Shown here in pieces: positions 8,523-16,794 of a DNA stretch of 60,283 nucleotides. Made by a program: the position numbers and the translations under genes. The stretch lies in assembly GCA_017469335.1 (NCBI GenBank), contig JAFUGP010000113.1:1-60283 (forward strand), read 5' to 3'. Origin of the DNA: Succinivibrio sp. (lineage in GTDB: Bacteria; Pseudomonadota; Gammaproteobacteria; Enterobacterales; Succinivibrionaceae). Numbering within the stretch: the stretch's first letter is position 1; every line of letters begins with the position of its first letter. The notes beneath the pieces are model-generated. The model did not search any database and was not told the origin of the DNA. It was given only the letters and a program-made list of their open reading frames with translations.

Positions 8523-9803
8523 ATGTTCAAAGTCAAAACCTTAAATCAGACCTATGCGCTGAAAACCATCCTCAAGGAGCTCTACAGGCTGCCGGCGCGA
8601 CTGCTGCCGGCCTGGTGGCGCGGCAAAAGTTTAGGAGCCAAGGCTGCGGTGTCTGAGCTTGAGGGGGTGCGCTCGGTGCTGTTGCTGCGCAATGACCGCA
8701 TCGGAGATCTGGTGGTGACCACTCCTTTGATCAGAGCCTTGGATGAGGCCGGGTTTGAGGTGTACGTCTCATCGCGTGCCTATGCCCTGCAGGCACTTAA
8801 GGGCAATCCCCATGTCAAGGGCACCCTGGTCTATGCCGATCACGGCAGGGACTTTGAGCACAGCCTAGCGGAGCTCTCAAAGCATGAGTTTGATCTGGCC
8901 ATAGATCTGCAGTACCAAAGCGGACTTGCCCCCAGACATGCCAAGTACTGCGCCGCAGTGAAATGCCGCTATTTGCTGGGCTTTGCCAAGTCCGCGCTGC
9001 CCTGCTACAACCTCAATCTGCCCTGGTATACCGAGGATGCCCACATCACCGGCATGCTGCAGGCGGCCGCATCTGAACTTAAGCTGCGCCTCAAAGGAGA
9101 CTATCCGAGCCTGGAGCCTTTGAATTTGCACTATGAGGTCTTTGCCGATGAGGCGTCCTTGCAGCATGCGCAAAAGTTTGTGGCCTCGTTAGGCAAGAGC
9201 GATAAGCCGCTGGCGCTCTTAAATCCCTACGGCAGTGATCCTCAGGGCACGCGCTCGCGCAAATGTCTGACGGTGGAGCAGGCTAGGTTTATCGCGCAGG
9301 AACTGCAGGGGCGCTTTAAGGTGGTGCTCACCGGTGAGCAGCGCTATTTGGGCGTGCTGGCGCAGGACCTCAAACTGCCGGTCTACCCTTCTCAGACGCT
9401 CACTGAGCTTTTTGCCCTTACCAAGATGGCAGCTTTGGTGGTGACGGTGGATACGGCGCTTGCACATGTGGCCTGCTGCTATGACAAACCCGAACTGGTC
9501 TTTCACCTGGAGTTTCCCAGGCTTAAGGATCTCTACCCTGAGCGTGCGCTCTTTAGGATAGCCAGGAGGCTGGAGAACTATGAGGAGCACTGCGCGGCTC
9601 TGATTAACGATGGCCCCTCTTTGCGTGAGCGTGGCTTGTACCTGCCCCCGCTCTGGCGCAGTGCCCCGGCCTGGCGCCCCTTAAATCCCAAGGCACAGCA
9701 GCTGGTGTTTGAGGCGCAGGCCCTGGAGATGGTGCCGCAGGAGGAATTTGCAAGGTGCAGTGCTGCGGCATTGGCGCAGGTGACAGAATCGGTAGGCACG
9801 TAA
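8523..9803 (+). CDS. Glycosyltransferase family 9 (heptosyltransferase-like)
   Basis: A 426-residue GT-B fold protein resembling ADP-heptose:LPS heptosyltransferases (WaaC/WaaF/WaaQ). The N-terminal half begins its Rossmann fold with VLLLRNDRIGDLVVTTPLIRAL, the family hallmark. The second half has LALLNPYGSDPQGTRSRKCL and a donor-site region with VVTVDTALAHVACCYDKPELVF. A membrane-surface role in LPS core assembly is the family expectation; the exact sugar and acceptor cannot be told. No other LPS genes flank it, as it stands between slt and tRNA-Leu. A hydrophilic ~50-residue N-terminal extension precedes the fold. Confidence 0.8.
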   Translation: MFKVKTLNQTYALKTILKELYRLPARLLPAWWRGKSLGAKAAVSELEGVRSVLLLRNDRIGDLVVTTPLIRALDEAGFEVYVSSRAYALQALKGNPHVKGTLVYADHGRDFEHSLAELSKHEFDLAIDLQYQSGLAPRHAKYCAAVKCRYLLGFAKSALPCYNLNLPWYTEDAHITGMLQAAASELKLRLKGDYPSLEPLNLHYEVFADEASLQHAQKFVASLGKSDKPLALLNPYGSDPQGTRSRKCLTVEQARFIAQELQGRFKVVLTGEQRYLGVLAQDLKLPVYPSQTLTELFALTKMAALVVTVDTALAHVACCYDKPELVFHLEFPRLKDLYPERALFRIARRLENYEEHCAALINDGPSLRERGLYLPPLWRSAPAWRPLNPKAQQLVFEAQALEMVPQEEFARCSAAALAQVTESVGT

Positions 9804-9851
9804 GCCTTAAAGGCAGGTCTGCGCGTCAGGGAAATTTTTCTGGCAAGAGTC

Positions 9852-9879
9852 TTTACATGGGGCTTTTGTCTGCTAAAAT
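9852..9879 (+). promoter_or_regulatory. tRNA-Leu promoter
   Basis: TTTACA (9852-9857), a 16-bp spacer and TAAAAT (9874-9879) with an extended TGC before it, ending 25 bp upstream of the mature tRNA. Confidence 0.75.
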
Positions 9880-9904
9880 AGTCACGCTTTTAAGAAAGCA
9901 CCGT

Positions 9905-9989
9905 GCCCAAGTGGTGGAATTGGTAGACACGCTACTTTGAGGGGGTAGTTCGTAACTGAGTACGAGTTCGAGTCTCGTCTTGGGCACCA
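9905..9989 (+). tRNA. tRNA-Leu(GAG)
   Basis: An 85-nt class II tRNA with CCA encoded. Acceptor arms GCCCAAG and CTTGGGC pair fully. The anticodon stem CTACT/GGTAG closes the loop TTGAGGG, giving anticodon GAG (reads CUC and CUU). A long variable arm and the TTCGAGTC T-loop are present. It resembles E. coli leuU. Confidence 0.96.
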
Positions 9990-10232
9990 TCTCATTTAGG
10001 AGATATTTCCTACTCTCCGTCATATTCTGCAATAAAGCTTATCTTCTGCCTTAATTTGTTAAAAGTCTTGAAAAAACAAGCTTGATGATGATGTCTGGTC
10101 TTGCCGCTCAGGCGTTTTTGTTAGAGCTGGGGCAGACGAGGTGTCGTTTTTTTATCTCTTCAGTTGTCTGCGAAGTTTTTATCGCGCAGCCTCAGGGGGT
10201 AGCGCACTATCAGCGTGAAACCACCTGCGACG

Positions 10233-10544
10233 TTAGAATTCATCCGGGTACCTTTGTTTTGCCTCATAGAGATTGTACCCTTGAATCGCTTTTAATCCTA
10301 TGACAGCCTTGGATGCCATGGCAACGTCAGCTCTTAGAGGTACCATCACGCTCAGACGATGCCAAGTTTCTTTGTCTCCGCTCAAATATGCTTTGTTTGC
10401 CCGATTAATAAGTTCTATTTGATCATCTGTGGCCATGGGACGGTCATTTTTACGGTATTCAAAGTACTGTTCCCATTCCTCTTCGGTGAAGGATTCACCT
10501 CTTCTGCATTTCGATGGGTTGGGAAGTTTGGCTGGGAGGGTCAT
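10233..10544 (-). CDS. Small protein of unrecognised family, paralogue 1
   Basis: A 103-residue soluble protein I cannot assign to a named family. It is clearly homologous, end to end, to the products of 15834-16148 and 23117-23431. All three begin MT[L/I]Pxx LPxP, have T-x3-WE-x-Y then R and DR near residues 20-36, and end NL[Y/F][E/D]AK-x2-YP[D/N]EF. There is no signal peptide or membrane segment. ATG 10544 with AAGGAG upstream matches the paralogues better than a longer start at 10580. Its promoter has the layout of the other two copies. The gene stands alone between tRNA-Leu and an oxidoreductase operon. Confidence 0.8.
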   Translation of the reverse strand: MTLPAKLPNPSKCRRGESFTEEEWEQYFEYRKNDRPMATDDQIELINRANKAYLSGDKETWHRLSVMVPLRADVAMASKAVIGLKAIQGYNLYEAKQRYPDEF

Positions 10545-10583
10545 GCAAAGCTCCTTGTCAGATGCAGTAGAACCAGCCACCCC

Positions 10584-10613
10584 ACTATAAGCGCTGCTAA
10601 GCTATTTGTCCAA
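10584..10613 (-). promoter_or_regulatory. Promoter of small paralogue 1
   Basis: On the minus strand TTGGAC (10613-10608), an 18-bp spacer beginning aaatagc and containing gcgc near its end, then TATAGT (10589-10584), 39 nt before the start codon. The boxes and spacer length match those before the paralogues at 15834 and 23117. Confidence 0.75.
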
Positions 10614-10671
10614 CCAAAGCGTGAATCCGCACGGGTTTATGTCAACCAAGCCTTTTGGGTTGCCCCCACTC

Positions 10672-10680
10672 TGCTATGAT
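10672..10680 (+). promoter_or_regulatory. Extended -10 promoter of the oxidoreductase genes
   Basis: TGC-TATGAT is an extended -10 element about 70 bp before the Gfo/Idh gene; the best -35 candidate 16 bp upstream is weak. Confidence 0.45.
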
Positions 10681-10750
10681 TTGCGGTAAACAGTAGGCGC
10701 TTTGGTCTTGACCTGCGGCGCATTTTATCCCCTTAACTTGGAGTGAAGTC

Positions 10751-11767
10751 ATGAAACGCATGGGAATTATCGGTGCGGGATCCATCGCCGTCACCTTGTG
10801 CGATACGGTCAATAAAATGCGGGCCGACGGCCACCGGGAAGTCGAGCTTTACGCCGTGGCCGCCCGGGATTTGGGCCGGGCCGAAAAGTTTGCTCAGGAT
10901 AACGGTGTGGCGCACGCCTACGGCAGTTATGCCGAGCTCTGCGCCGATCCCAAGGTGGATTTTGTCTACATCGCCACCCCGCACAATTTCCATTATGAGC
11001 AGGCCAAACTGGCCTTGGAAGGCGGCAAGCATGTGCTGTGCGAGAAGGCCTTTACCCGTAATCATTATGAGGCAGAACGGCTGTGCGCTCTGGCTAAGGA
11101 TAAGGGGCTGCTGCTTACCGAGGCTATCTGGACACGCTATCAGCCCATGCGCAAGATTATCAACGACAAGATCTTCTCCGGAGTGGTGGGGGAGCCCTAC
11201 CTTATCTCGGCTAATCTGTGCTACGCCATCTCCCATAACGCGCGTCTGGTCGATCCCAACCTGGCCGGCGGAGCGCTGCTGGATGTGGGGGTGTATACCT
11301 TAAACTTCGCCGACATGATTTTCGGCCATCCCAAAGAGGCCTTCGGGCACTGCCTGCTCTCCGAGCATGGCGTGGACCTTACAGATTCCATCACGTTGAC
11401 CTACCCGCAGGGTCATCGCTTAGCCTCCCTCTACGCCTCCGCACTGGCCATAGGCGATCGCGAGGGCGTCATCAGCTGCAGTGAGGGCTTTATCAAGGTC
11501 GAGAACATCAACAATCCCCAGAAGATCAGCATCTACAACAAAAACTATGAGCTCATTGAGGAGACTTGCTGTCCGCCGCAGTACACCGGCTATGAGTACG
11601 AGCTCTATGAGACGGTAAGCTCAATCGAGCAGGGCCTGTTGGAGTGTCCTTCCATGCCGCACGCCGACACGCTCTACATGATGGGCCTGATGGACAGGCT
11701 GCGCGCGAGCTTTGGGGTGATCTACCCCGGGGAGCGCGAGGAGCGTGAGGCCCGTAACTTAGCCTGA
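10751..11767 (+). CDS. Gfo/Idh/MocA-family oxidoreductase
   Basis: A 338-residue NAD(P)-dependent dehydrogenase. The N-terminal Rossmann fold has MGIIGAGSIA, followed by VDFVYIATPHNFHYEQAKLALEGGKHVLCEKA. The usual EKP motif reads EKA here, so the proline is replaced. The second domain contains LLTEAIWTRYQP and GGALLDVGVYTLNF, as in the dimeric dihydrodiol dehydrogenase-like subgroup. The substrate is probably a sugar or other polyol, but it cannot be read from sequence. The next gene starts 11 bp later, so the two dehydrogenases are very likely co-transcribed. Confidence 0.85.
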   Translation: MKRMGIIGAGSIAVTLCDTVNKMRADGHREVELYAVAARDLGRAEKFAQDNGVAHAYGSYAELCADPKVDFVYIATPHNFHYEQAKLALEGGKHVLCEKAFTRNHYEAERLCALAKDKGLLLTEAIWTRYQPMRKIINDKIFSGVVGEPYLISANLCYAISHNARLVDPNLAGGALLDVGVYTLNFADMIFGHPKEAFGHCLLSEHGVDLTDSITLTYPQGHRLASLYASALAIGDREGVISCSEGFIKVENINNPQKISIYNKNYELIEETCCPPQYTGYEYELYETVSSIEQGLLECPSMPHADTLYMMGLMDRLRASFGVIYPGEREEREARNLA

Positions 11768-11777
11768 GAGGTGGCCT

Positions 11778-12752
11778 ATGACGGCAAAGCTGGTGGTGGC
11801 ACTGCCTTTGGATGAGGGGCAGCGTGCCGATCTGGAACGGGGGTTGGACGAGCTTAAACTGCCCCTTAAGTGCGTTTATGTACAACAAGGCGAGCTTGCG
11901 GCCGAACACCTTGAGGGGGCGGTGGCGCTTTTGGGCAATCCTGCCCCGCAGCTTGTGGCGGGCAGCGCTCTTGAGCTGCTGCAGTTAGGCACAGCCGGCT
12001 TTAACGGCTATGAGAGCCGCGGCGTGCTCCCTGAAGGTCTTACGGTGTGCAACGCCGTGGGCGCCTTTGGCCTTAGCGTGGGCGAGCACATGCTCGCGCT
12101 GACCTTTGCCCTGCTTAGGCACCTGCATCTTTACCGTGACGAACAGCTCAGGGGTAGCTGGCGCAGCCGCGGCAACGTGATCTCGTTGCGCGGCAGCACC
12201 GTGCTGGTGCTGGGCATGGGTGATATCGGCTCTTATTATGCCCGCTCGGTCAAGGCACTGGGAGCGGCCCGGGTACTGGGGGTGCGCGAGCATGCAGACC
12301 GGGCTCTGCCGGAGGGCTTTGACGCGCAGTATCCTCTCTCTGCGCTCGATACCCTGCTGCCGCAGGCCGATATCGTGGCCATGGTGCTGCCCGGCAATGA
12401 GCAAACCTGTGGCCTTATCAATGCCCGTACTCTTGCTCTGTGCAAACGCGGGGCGCTGCTTATCAATGTGGGGCGGGGCAGTGCCATCGTGGAGAGCACT
12501 CTTATAGAGGCCTTGGAGAGCGGACAGTTAGGCGCGGCGGCTGTGGATGTGTGCGCGCAGGAGCCGCTGCCCAAAAGCAGCCCGCTGTGGCGCTGCGAGC
12601 GTCTGCTCATCACCCCGCATGTGGCGGGCAACTACTTTTTGCGCGAGACGCTCAATCTCATCGTGCGGCTGTTGCTCTCAAATCTCAGGGCTTTTTACGC
12701 CGGAGAGGGGCTGCGCAACGTGGTGCTGCAGGGCGAGCAGAAAAAAGGCTAG
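11778..12752 (+). CDS. D-2-hydroxyacid dehydrogenase family protein
   Basis: A 324-residue NAD(P)-dependent oxidoreductase of the D-isomer-specific 2-hydroxyacid dehydrogenase family. It has the dinucleotide-binding VLVLGMGDIGSYYARSVKALG, and the catalytic set is present: arginine in INVGRGSAIVE, glutamate in DVCAQEPLP, histidine in ITPHVAGNY. The architecture is closest to the glyoxylate/hydroxypyruvate reductase type, but the substrate is unassigned. It follows the Gfo/Idh gene by 11 bp. GAGAGG precedes the ATG. Confidence 0.83.
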   Translation: MTAKLVVALPLDEGQRADLERGLDELKLPLKCVYVQQGELAAEHLEGAVALLGNPAPQLVAGSALELLQLGTAGFNGYESRGVLPEGLTVCNAVGAFGLSVGEHMLALTFALLRHLHLYRDEQLRGSWRSRGNVISLRGSTVLVLGMGDIGSYYARSVKALGAARVLGVREHADRALPEGFDAQYPLSALDTLLPQADIVAMVLPGNEQTCGLINARTLALCKRGALLINVGRGSAIVESTLIEALESGQLGAAAVDVCAQEPLPKSSPLWRCERLLITPHVAGNYFLRETLNLIVRLLLSNLRAFYAGEGLRNVVLQGEQKKG

Positions 12753-12955
12753 ACAGCGGCGGCACGGCGCGCCCGGTAAACTCAGGCAGCGTCAGCCAAA
12801 ACTAAGAGAGCAGGCCTTCCGGCAGGCGCCACGGCAGGCTGTCGCAACCTGAGCGGGGTATCGGCCGCGCCGCGCCCCTCAGTGACCTGCACTTGCGGGC
12901 GGTGCCTAAGGCAGGATGTTAGATGAGGCAGGGGAGTCCTGCAGGAGGAAAGATG

Positions 12956-13879
12956 ATGAACTACGTGGAAATCGGTCACAGCAAGTCCCAGGTCTCGCAG
13001 ATCGTGCTGGGATTGATGCGGATCCCGCAGCTTGACGAGCAGGGCCTGGACAGCTTGTTGCTCACTGCTTTGGATGCGGGGATCAACATGCTGGATATCG
13101 CCGATATCTACAGCCGCGGCAGGGCCGAGGAGCTGTTGGGACAGGCCTTCGCGCGGGGGATGAAGCGTGAGGACTTCTATCTGCAGAGCAAGTGCGGCAT
13201 TGTCAAGGATCCCCTCAACTACTTTGACTTTTCCAAGGAGCACATCATCAAGGCGGTGGAGGGCAGCTTAAAGCGCCTTAAGACCGATCACCTAGACTGC
13301 CTGTTGCTGCATCGTCCCGATGCTTTGATGGAGCCTGAGGAAGTACAGGAGGCCTTCGCGCAGCTCTATGAGCAGGGCAAGGTGCTGGATTTTGGCGTCT
13401 CCAACTTCAATCCCGCGCAGATTGACCTGCTGCAGAGCGGCCTTAAGTTCAAGCTCTGTGCCAATCAGGTGCAGCTGAGCCTGTGTCATACGCCCATGCT
13501 CGATCACGGCTTTAACGTGAACCTGTTCAACGAGGCGGCCGTAGGGCGTGACGGCGGGGTGCTTGAGTACTGCAGGCTGCATGACATCGTCATTCAGGCC
13601 TGGTCGGTGCTGCAGCACGGCTTCTTCGGAGGGGTGTTCATCGGCTCGCCTGCTTACGTGCCCCTAAACGCGGTGCTGGAGCGGATCGCCACAGAGCAGG
13701 GTGTCACACCCACCGCAGTGGCTCTCTCCTGGATCCTGCGCTACCCCGGGTCCATGCAGGCGGTGATCGGCACCACCAGGCCACAGCGGGTCTTGGAGTC
13801 GGTACGCGCCTGTGAGGTAAGTCTGAGCCGGCGTGAGTGGTACGAGCTGTATACCGCCGCCGGCAATAAGCTGCCCTGA
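12956..13879 (+). CDS. Aldo/keto reductase (YdhF-like)
   Basis: A 307-residue NADPH-dependent reductase with a TIM-barrel AKR fold. It shows the catalytic tyrosine context NMLDIADIYSRGRAEELLGQA, the lysine in LQSKCGIV, HIIKAVEGSLKRLKTDHLDCLLLHRPD, the FGVSNFNPAQ segment, and a C-terminal cofactor region with VIGTTRPQRV. Similarity in order and wording is strongest to E. coli YdhF. AGGAGG (12943-12948) is seven bases before ATG 12956 and four before the in-frame ATG 12953; the former spacing is better. The native substrate is unknown. Confidence 0.85.
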   Translation: MNYVEIGHSKSQVSQIVLGLMRIPQLDEQGLDSLLLTALDAGINMLDIADIYSRGRAEELLGQAFARGMKREDFYLQSKCGIVKDPLNYFDFSKEHIIKAVEGSLKRLKTDHLDCLLLHRPDALMEPEEVQEAFAQLYEQGKVLDFGVSNFNPAQIDLLQSGLKFKLCANQVQLSLCHTPMLDHGFNVNLFNEAAVGRDGGVLEYCRLHDIVIQAWSVLQHGFFGGVFIGSPAYVPLNAVLERIATEQGVTPTAVALSWILRYPGSMQAVIGTTRPQRVLESVRACEVSLSRREWYELYTAAGNKLP

Positions 13880-13938
13880 GCCTGAGATTAAGCCTGAGCT
13901 CTCGCTGCGCCCGTGTACAGAAGAGGCGCTTAACTGTT

Positions 13939-13972
13939 AAAATCTGCGTGCCGAAACCGCGCGGATTTTTTT
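13939..13972 (+). terminator. Terminator-like hairpin abutting the next start codon
   Basis: AAAATCTGCG (13939-13948) pairs with CGCGGATTTT (13960-13969; one U-G pair) and the T-run continues to 13972, immediately before the ATG of the EamA gene at 13973. It can end transcription from the aldo/keto reductase gene, or act as an attenuator that also hides the only GGA ribosome-binding candidate. Confidence 0.6.
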
Positions 13973-14941
13973 ATGAGCATATCGGGCAATTCACCTCTCA
14001 CAGGACACCTTCTGACGCTCTTCACCACTTTGGTGTGGGGGATGACCTTTGTGTCCACCAAAATGCTGCTGGAGGATTTCACTCCCGCCGAGGTCCTCAT
14101 AGATCGTTTTTTCTTGGGGCTCGCGGTGCTGTATGTGTTATATCCCAGGCTGCAGCGCCCCAGATCCTGGGAGGATGAGCTCTGTAAACTGGGCGCGGCC
14201 TTTTTTGGCGTGACCTTCTATTTTGTGCTGGAGAACAACGCCCTGCGCCTGGCCCCCGCCGCCAATGTCTCCCTGATAGTCTCCACCGTGCCCTTTTTCT
14301 CGGGGCTGCTCGACAGGTTCATCGGCGAACATACCAGGCTCAACCCCTCCTTTTTCTGGGGCATGGCCTGCGCCTTAGGCGGCATTGCCCTGTTAGGCTG
14401 GGAGGATCTCAATTTAGGCGAGGGACTGTGGGGTGACGTGCTCGCCTTGGGGGCCGCTATCTCCTGGGCTTTTTACAATATCTTCGTCAGGCGCCTATAC
14501 CTGCGCGGTTATGACTCCCTGAGTCTTACCAGGTCCATCTTCACTTATGCGCTGCTTTTGACGCTGCCGCTGCTGCTGTTTACCGGGTATGAGTTCAAAG
14601 GCGAGTGTCTGATCAAGCCTGCCAATGCCTTAAACCTTATCTTTTTGGGCGTTATCGCCACCTCTTTGTGCTTTTTTACCTGGAATATCGCCGTGAGGAT
14701 CTTAGGCTCGGTCAAAACCTCCATCTATCTTTACGGTCAGCCGGTGGTGGCGGCCTTAGCGGCGGTGCCGCTGCTCCATGAACATCTGACCCTGCCGGTG
14801 GTCACGGGCATAGTGCTGACGGTGGTGGGGCTTATCATCTCCCAGGGCCCGCGCCTCAGACATGAGCGTCAGCGTCGGGAGGGTGCGGCAGATCCTGCAA
14901 AGAGCGGCCATACTCTCCCGGGGAGAGCGGGCGATGAGTAA
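13973..14941 (+). CDS. EamA/DMT-family transporter
   Basis: A 322-residue inner-membrane protein with about ten hydrophobic segments in two EamA repeats. The first repeat starts LLTLFTTLVWGMTFVSTKMLL and the second begins near GDVLALGAAISWAFYNIFVRRLY. Substrate is unknown; drug/metabolite exporters of this type often export amino acids or metabolites. The hydrophilic tail overlaps the start of queH by eight bases, pointing to translational coupling. The start codon directly follows a terminator-like hairpin, and no strong Shine-Dalgarno is free. Confidence 0.87.
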   Translation: MSISGNSPLTGHLLTLFTTLVWGMTFVSTKMLLEDFTPAEVLIDRFFLGLAVLYVLYPRLQRPRSWEDELCKLGAAFFGVTFYFVLENNALRLAPAANVSLIVSTVPFFSGLLDRFIGEHTRLNPSFFWGMACALGGIALLGWEDLNLGEGLWGDVLALGAAISWAFYNIFVRRLYLRGYDSLSLTRSIFTYALLLTLPLLLFTGYEFKGECLIKPANALNLIFLGVIATSLCFFTWNIAVRILGSVKTSIYLYGQPVVAALAAVPLLHEHLTLPVVTGIVLTVVGLIISQGPRLRHERQRREGAADPAKSGHTLPGRAGDE

Positions 14942-15683
14942 GAGCAGATCTGATCCCACCCTACAAATGGCAGGCTGCAGTGTCAGTGCTTTAAGTGCAG
15001 GTACCGCCTGCGCCCTCCCGTCACAGAGCGGGATAAGCGACTTTATCCTGCCTGAGGATTACCTAAAGGGTGCGCCGCGCCGTGACCTTACCCTGCCCGA
15101 CGGCGGGCGTAAGCTGGTGCTGCACTGCTGCTGCGCGCCCTGCTCGACCGCGGTCATTGAATGTCTGCTGCAATGTGGCTTAACACCGCTTGTTTTCTTC
15201 TACAACCCCAACATTTATCCGCATGAGGAGTATGAGACCCGTCGCCTGGAGCTGTGGCATCTGTGCAAGTTGCTGAACCTTGAGTGCGTCAACGGCGATT
15301 ATGAGCAGGAGCGCTGGCAGCGTGAGGTGGCAGCAGGACTGGAACTGGAGGGGGAGCGGGGGCAGCGCTGTTTGAAGTGTTTTACGCTGCGCCTTGATAT
15401 GACCGCCGTATTTACGCTTAAGCGTGGCTTAAAGGTATTTACCACTACGTTGGCCACCTCCCGTTGGAAGAGCAAAGCTCAGGTAGATACGGCCGGCCTG
15501 GCGGCACAGCAGCATCATCCGGGCGTCACCTACTGGGATCTTGACTGGCGCAAGGGCGGCCTGGTGGAGCGGCGCTATGCCCTGGTCAAAAGCATCGGCT
15601 TTTACAATCAACGCTACTGCGGTTGCGCTCCTTCGCTTAAGAGTGCTCAGCCTGCGGCTAAGCAGGCCTCAGGACCTAGCTGA
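14934..15683 (+). CDS. queH: Epoxyqueuosine reductase QueH
   Basis: A 249-residue member of the QueH (former DUF208) family, the iron-sulfur enzyme for the last step of queuosine synthesis in tRNA, used instead of QueG in many anaerobes. The conserved cysteines are visible in LHCCCAPCST, in RCLKCFTLRL and in QRYCGCAPS, together with FFYNPNIYPHEEYETRR. A ~45-residue N-terminal extension precedes the core. ATG 14934 follows GGGAGAG and overlaps the end of the transporter gene. The tRNAs it would act on (GUN anticodons) are not in this window. Confidence 0.9.
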   Translation: MSKSRSDPTLQMAGCSVSALSAGTACALPSQSGISDFILPEDYLKGAPRRDLTLPDGGRKLVLHCCCAPCSTAVIECLLQCGLTPLVFFYNPNIYPHEEYETRRLELWHLCKLLNLECVNGDYEQERWQREVAAGLELEGERGQRCLKCFTLRLDMTAVFTLKRGLKVFTTTLATSRWKSKAQVDTAGLAAQQHHPGVTYWDLDWRKGGLVERRYALVKSIGFYNQRYCGCAPSLKSAQPAAKQASGPS

Positions 15684-15762
15684 GCTGCGCAGTGCTCATT
15701 CCTTCTGCGAGTGCCTGCCTATGGTCTGAAAAATCTCAGGTGTCCGAACAGTCACATAAAGA

Positions 15763-15792
15763 TTGGACAAATAGCGGTTTTGCGCATATAGT
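15763..15792 (+). promoter_or_regulatory. Promoter of small paralogue 2
   Basis: TTGGAC (15763-15768), an 18-bp spacer starting aaatagc and containing gcgc, and TATAGT (15787-15792), 41 nt before the start codon. It is nearly identical to the promoter of paralogue 1 at 10584-10613. Confidence 0.75.
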
Positions 15793-15833
15793 AAAAGAGT
15801 TCGGTTCATTACAGCGCAGGCAAGGAACATTAT

Positions 15834-16148
15834 ATGACCATTCCAACTCAGCTGCCTAACCCGCCCAAATACTGCAAGGGTGAGGTAATGACACAGTCCG
15901 ATTGGGAACGATATTATGAGTTGAGAAAATTAAGAGACCGCTACGTGTCGGATGAGGAAAGGACAGACTTGCTCAATGCCGCCATTGCGGCCTCAGTGAA
16001 AAACGACAAAGAGACCTACGATAAAATATACGAGGTTCTGCCGCTGCTTCCCTCGGTAGCCATTACAATAAAAGATTTGTTCGGCATAAAGATGATTCAG
16101 GATTTTAATCTATTTGATGCAAAAAAAAGATATCCAAATGAATTCTGA
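15834..16148 (+). CDS. Small protein of unrecognised family, paralogue 2
   Basis: A 104-residue protein aligning without gaps to the copy at 23117 and with a single one-residue gap to the copy at 10233. It keeps the MTIP start with LPNPPK, the DWERYYELRK segment, the DKET stretch, and the C-terminal FNLFDAKKRYPNEF. AAGGA stands upstream of ATG 15834. The stop codon lies inside the beginning of the next gene: the ATG of 16138 falls within the last codons (11-bp overlap), so the two proteins are probably made in a coupled way. No known domain is recognised. AT content is higher than in the flanking housekeeping genes. Confidence 0.82.
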   Translation: MTIPTQLPNPPKYCKGEVMTQSDWERYYELRKLRDRYVSDEERTDLLNAAIAASVKNDKETYDKIYEVLPLLPSVAITIKDLFGIKMIQDFNLFDAKKRYPNEF

Positions 16149-16794
16149 CAATCTGTTAAAGGATCAAGAGATCTGGGATGCCACAAAACAAATCAACGCC
16201 TATTTTATAGCTCACGACAATACCCTGAGATGTGTATTCGTGCAGACAGAGAATGCCGCTCTCCAGGAAATAGAAAAAAGTTTTATCAAAATGCGTGAGA
16301 GCGGCGATATGGTGGGGATGATTGTACTGGAAATGACTTACCTTCAGTTACAGATGGCCTATAACAAGGACCTCAAAGCATCTGAAGGCGAACCCCATGC
16401 CCTTGATGGAGTGGAAAAAACCAGGGTTAGTAACGGTCATTTAAGTGCCAGAACCGCTGTCGAAATGGCAAGAGGCATTGACTCCTACGAGCGCTATGCT
16501 GACCACCTGATGTTTGCGAGTAATGTTGCGGTTGACAGGGATGGACTGCCTAAAGATGGTTTCAGGGTCTTCATCTATAATCAGTGCAAGGCTCTGCTAA
16601 ATAACATGGGTGCTGAACTCATTGACGCCGCCAAATCCAGAAATAAAGAGAGGATCAAGAATCTGCGGGTGGCCGAGGACCTGTACAGGCAAAAACAGCA
16701 CCAGCACCTGGAACGCTTCTCTCAGGAACACCCTGAGCACGCCCTTGCAATCAAATATCTCTCCAAGCATGGAGCGGTCGAACCTGAGAGTTAG
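16138..16794 (+). CDS. Uncharacterised protein coupled to small paralogue 2
   Basis: A 218-residue hydrophilic, mostly helical-looking protein with no motif I recognise, no signal peptide and no membrane segment. ATG 16138 overlaps the end of the upstream small gene; a longer in-frame start at 16114 lies further inside that gene and is less likely. Features are a charged stretch around residues 45-75, a central DSYERYADHLMF, and a basic C-terminal third (KSRNKERIKNLRVAEDLYR). The other two small paralogues have no such partner. A complex between the two products is a reasonable guess but not shown. Confidence 0.75.
   Translation: MNSDNLLKDQEIWDATKQINAYFIAHDNTLRCVFVQTENAALQEIEKSFIKMRESGDMVGMIVLEMTYLQLQMAYNKDLKASEGEPHALDGVEKTRVSNGHLSARTAVEMARGIDSYERYADHLMFASNVAVDRDGLPKDGFRVFIYNQCKALLNNMGAELIDAAKSRNKERIKNLRVAEDLYRQKQHQHLERFSQEHPEHALAIKYLSKHGAVEPES

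Noticed and set aside
10082-10303. 73-codon plus-strand open frame after tRNA-Leu
   Set aside because: It has no ribosome-binding site, runs into the small paralogue 1 gene on the other strand, and has no familiar motif.
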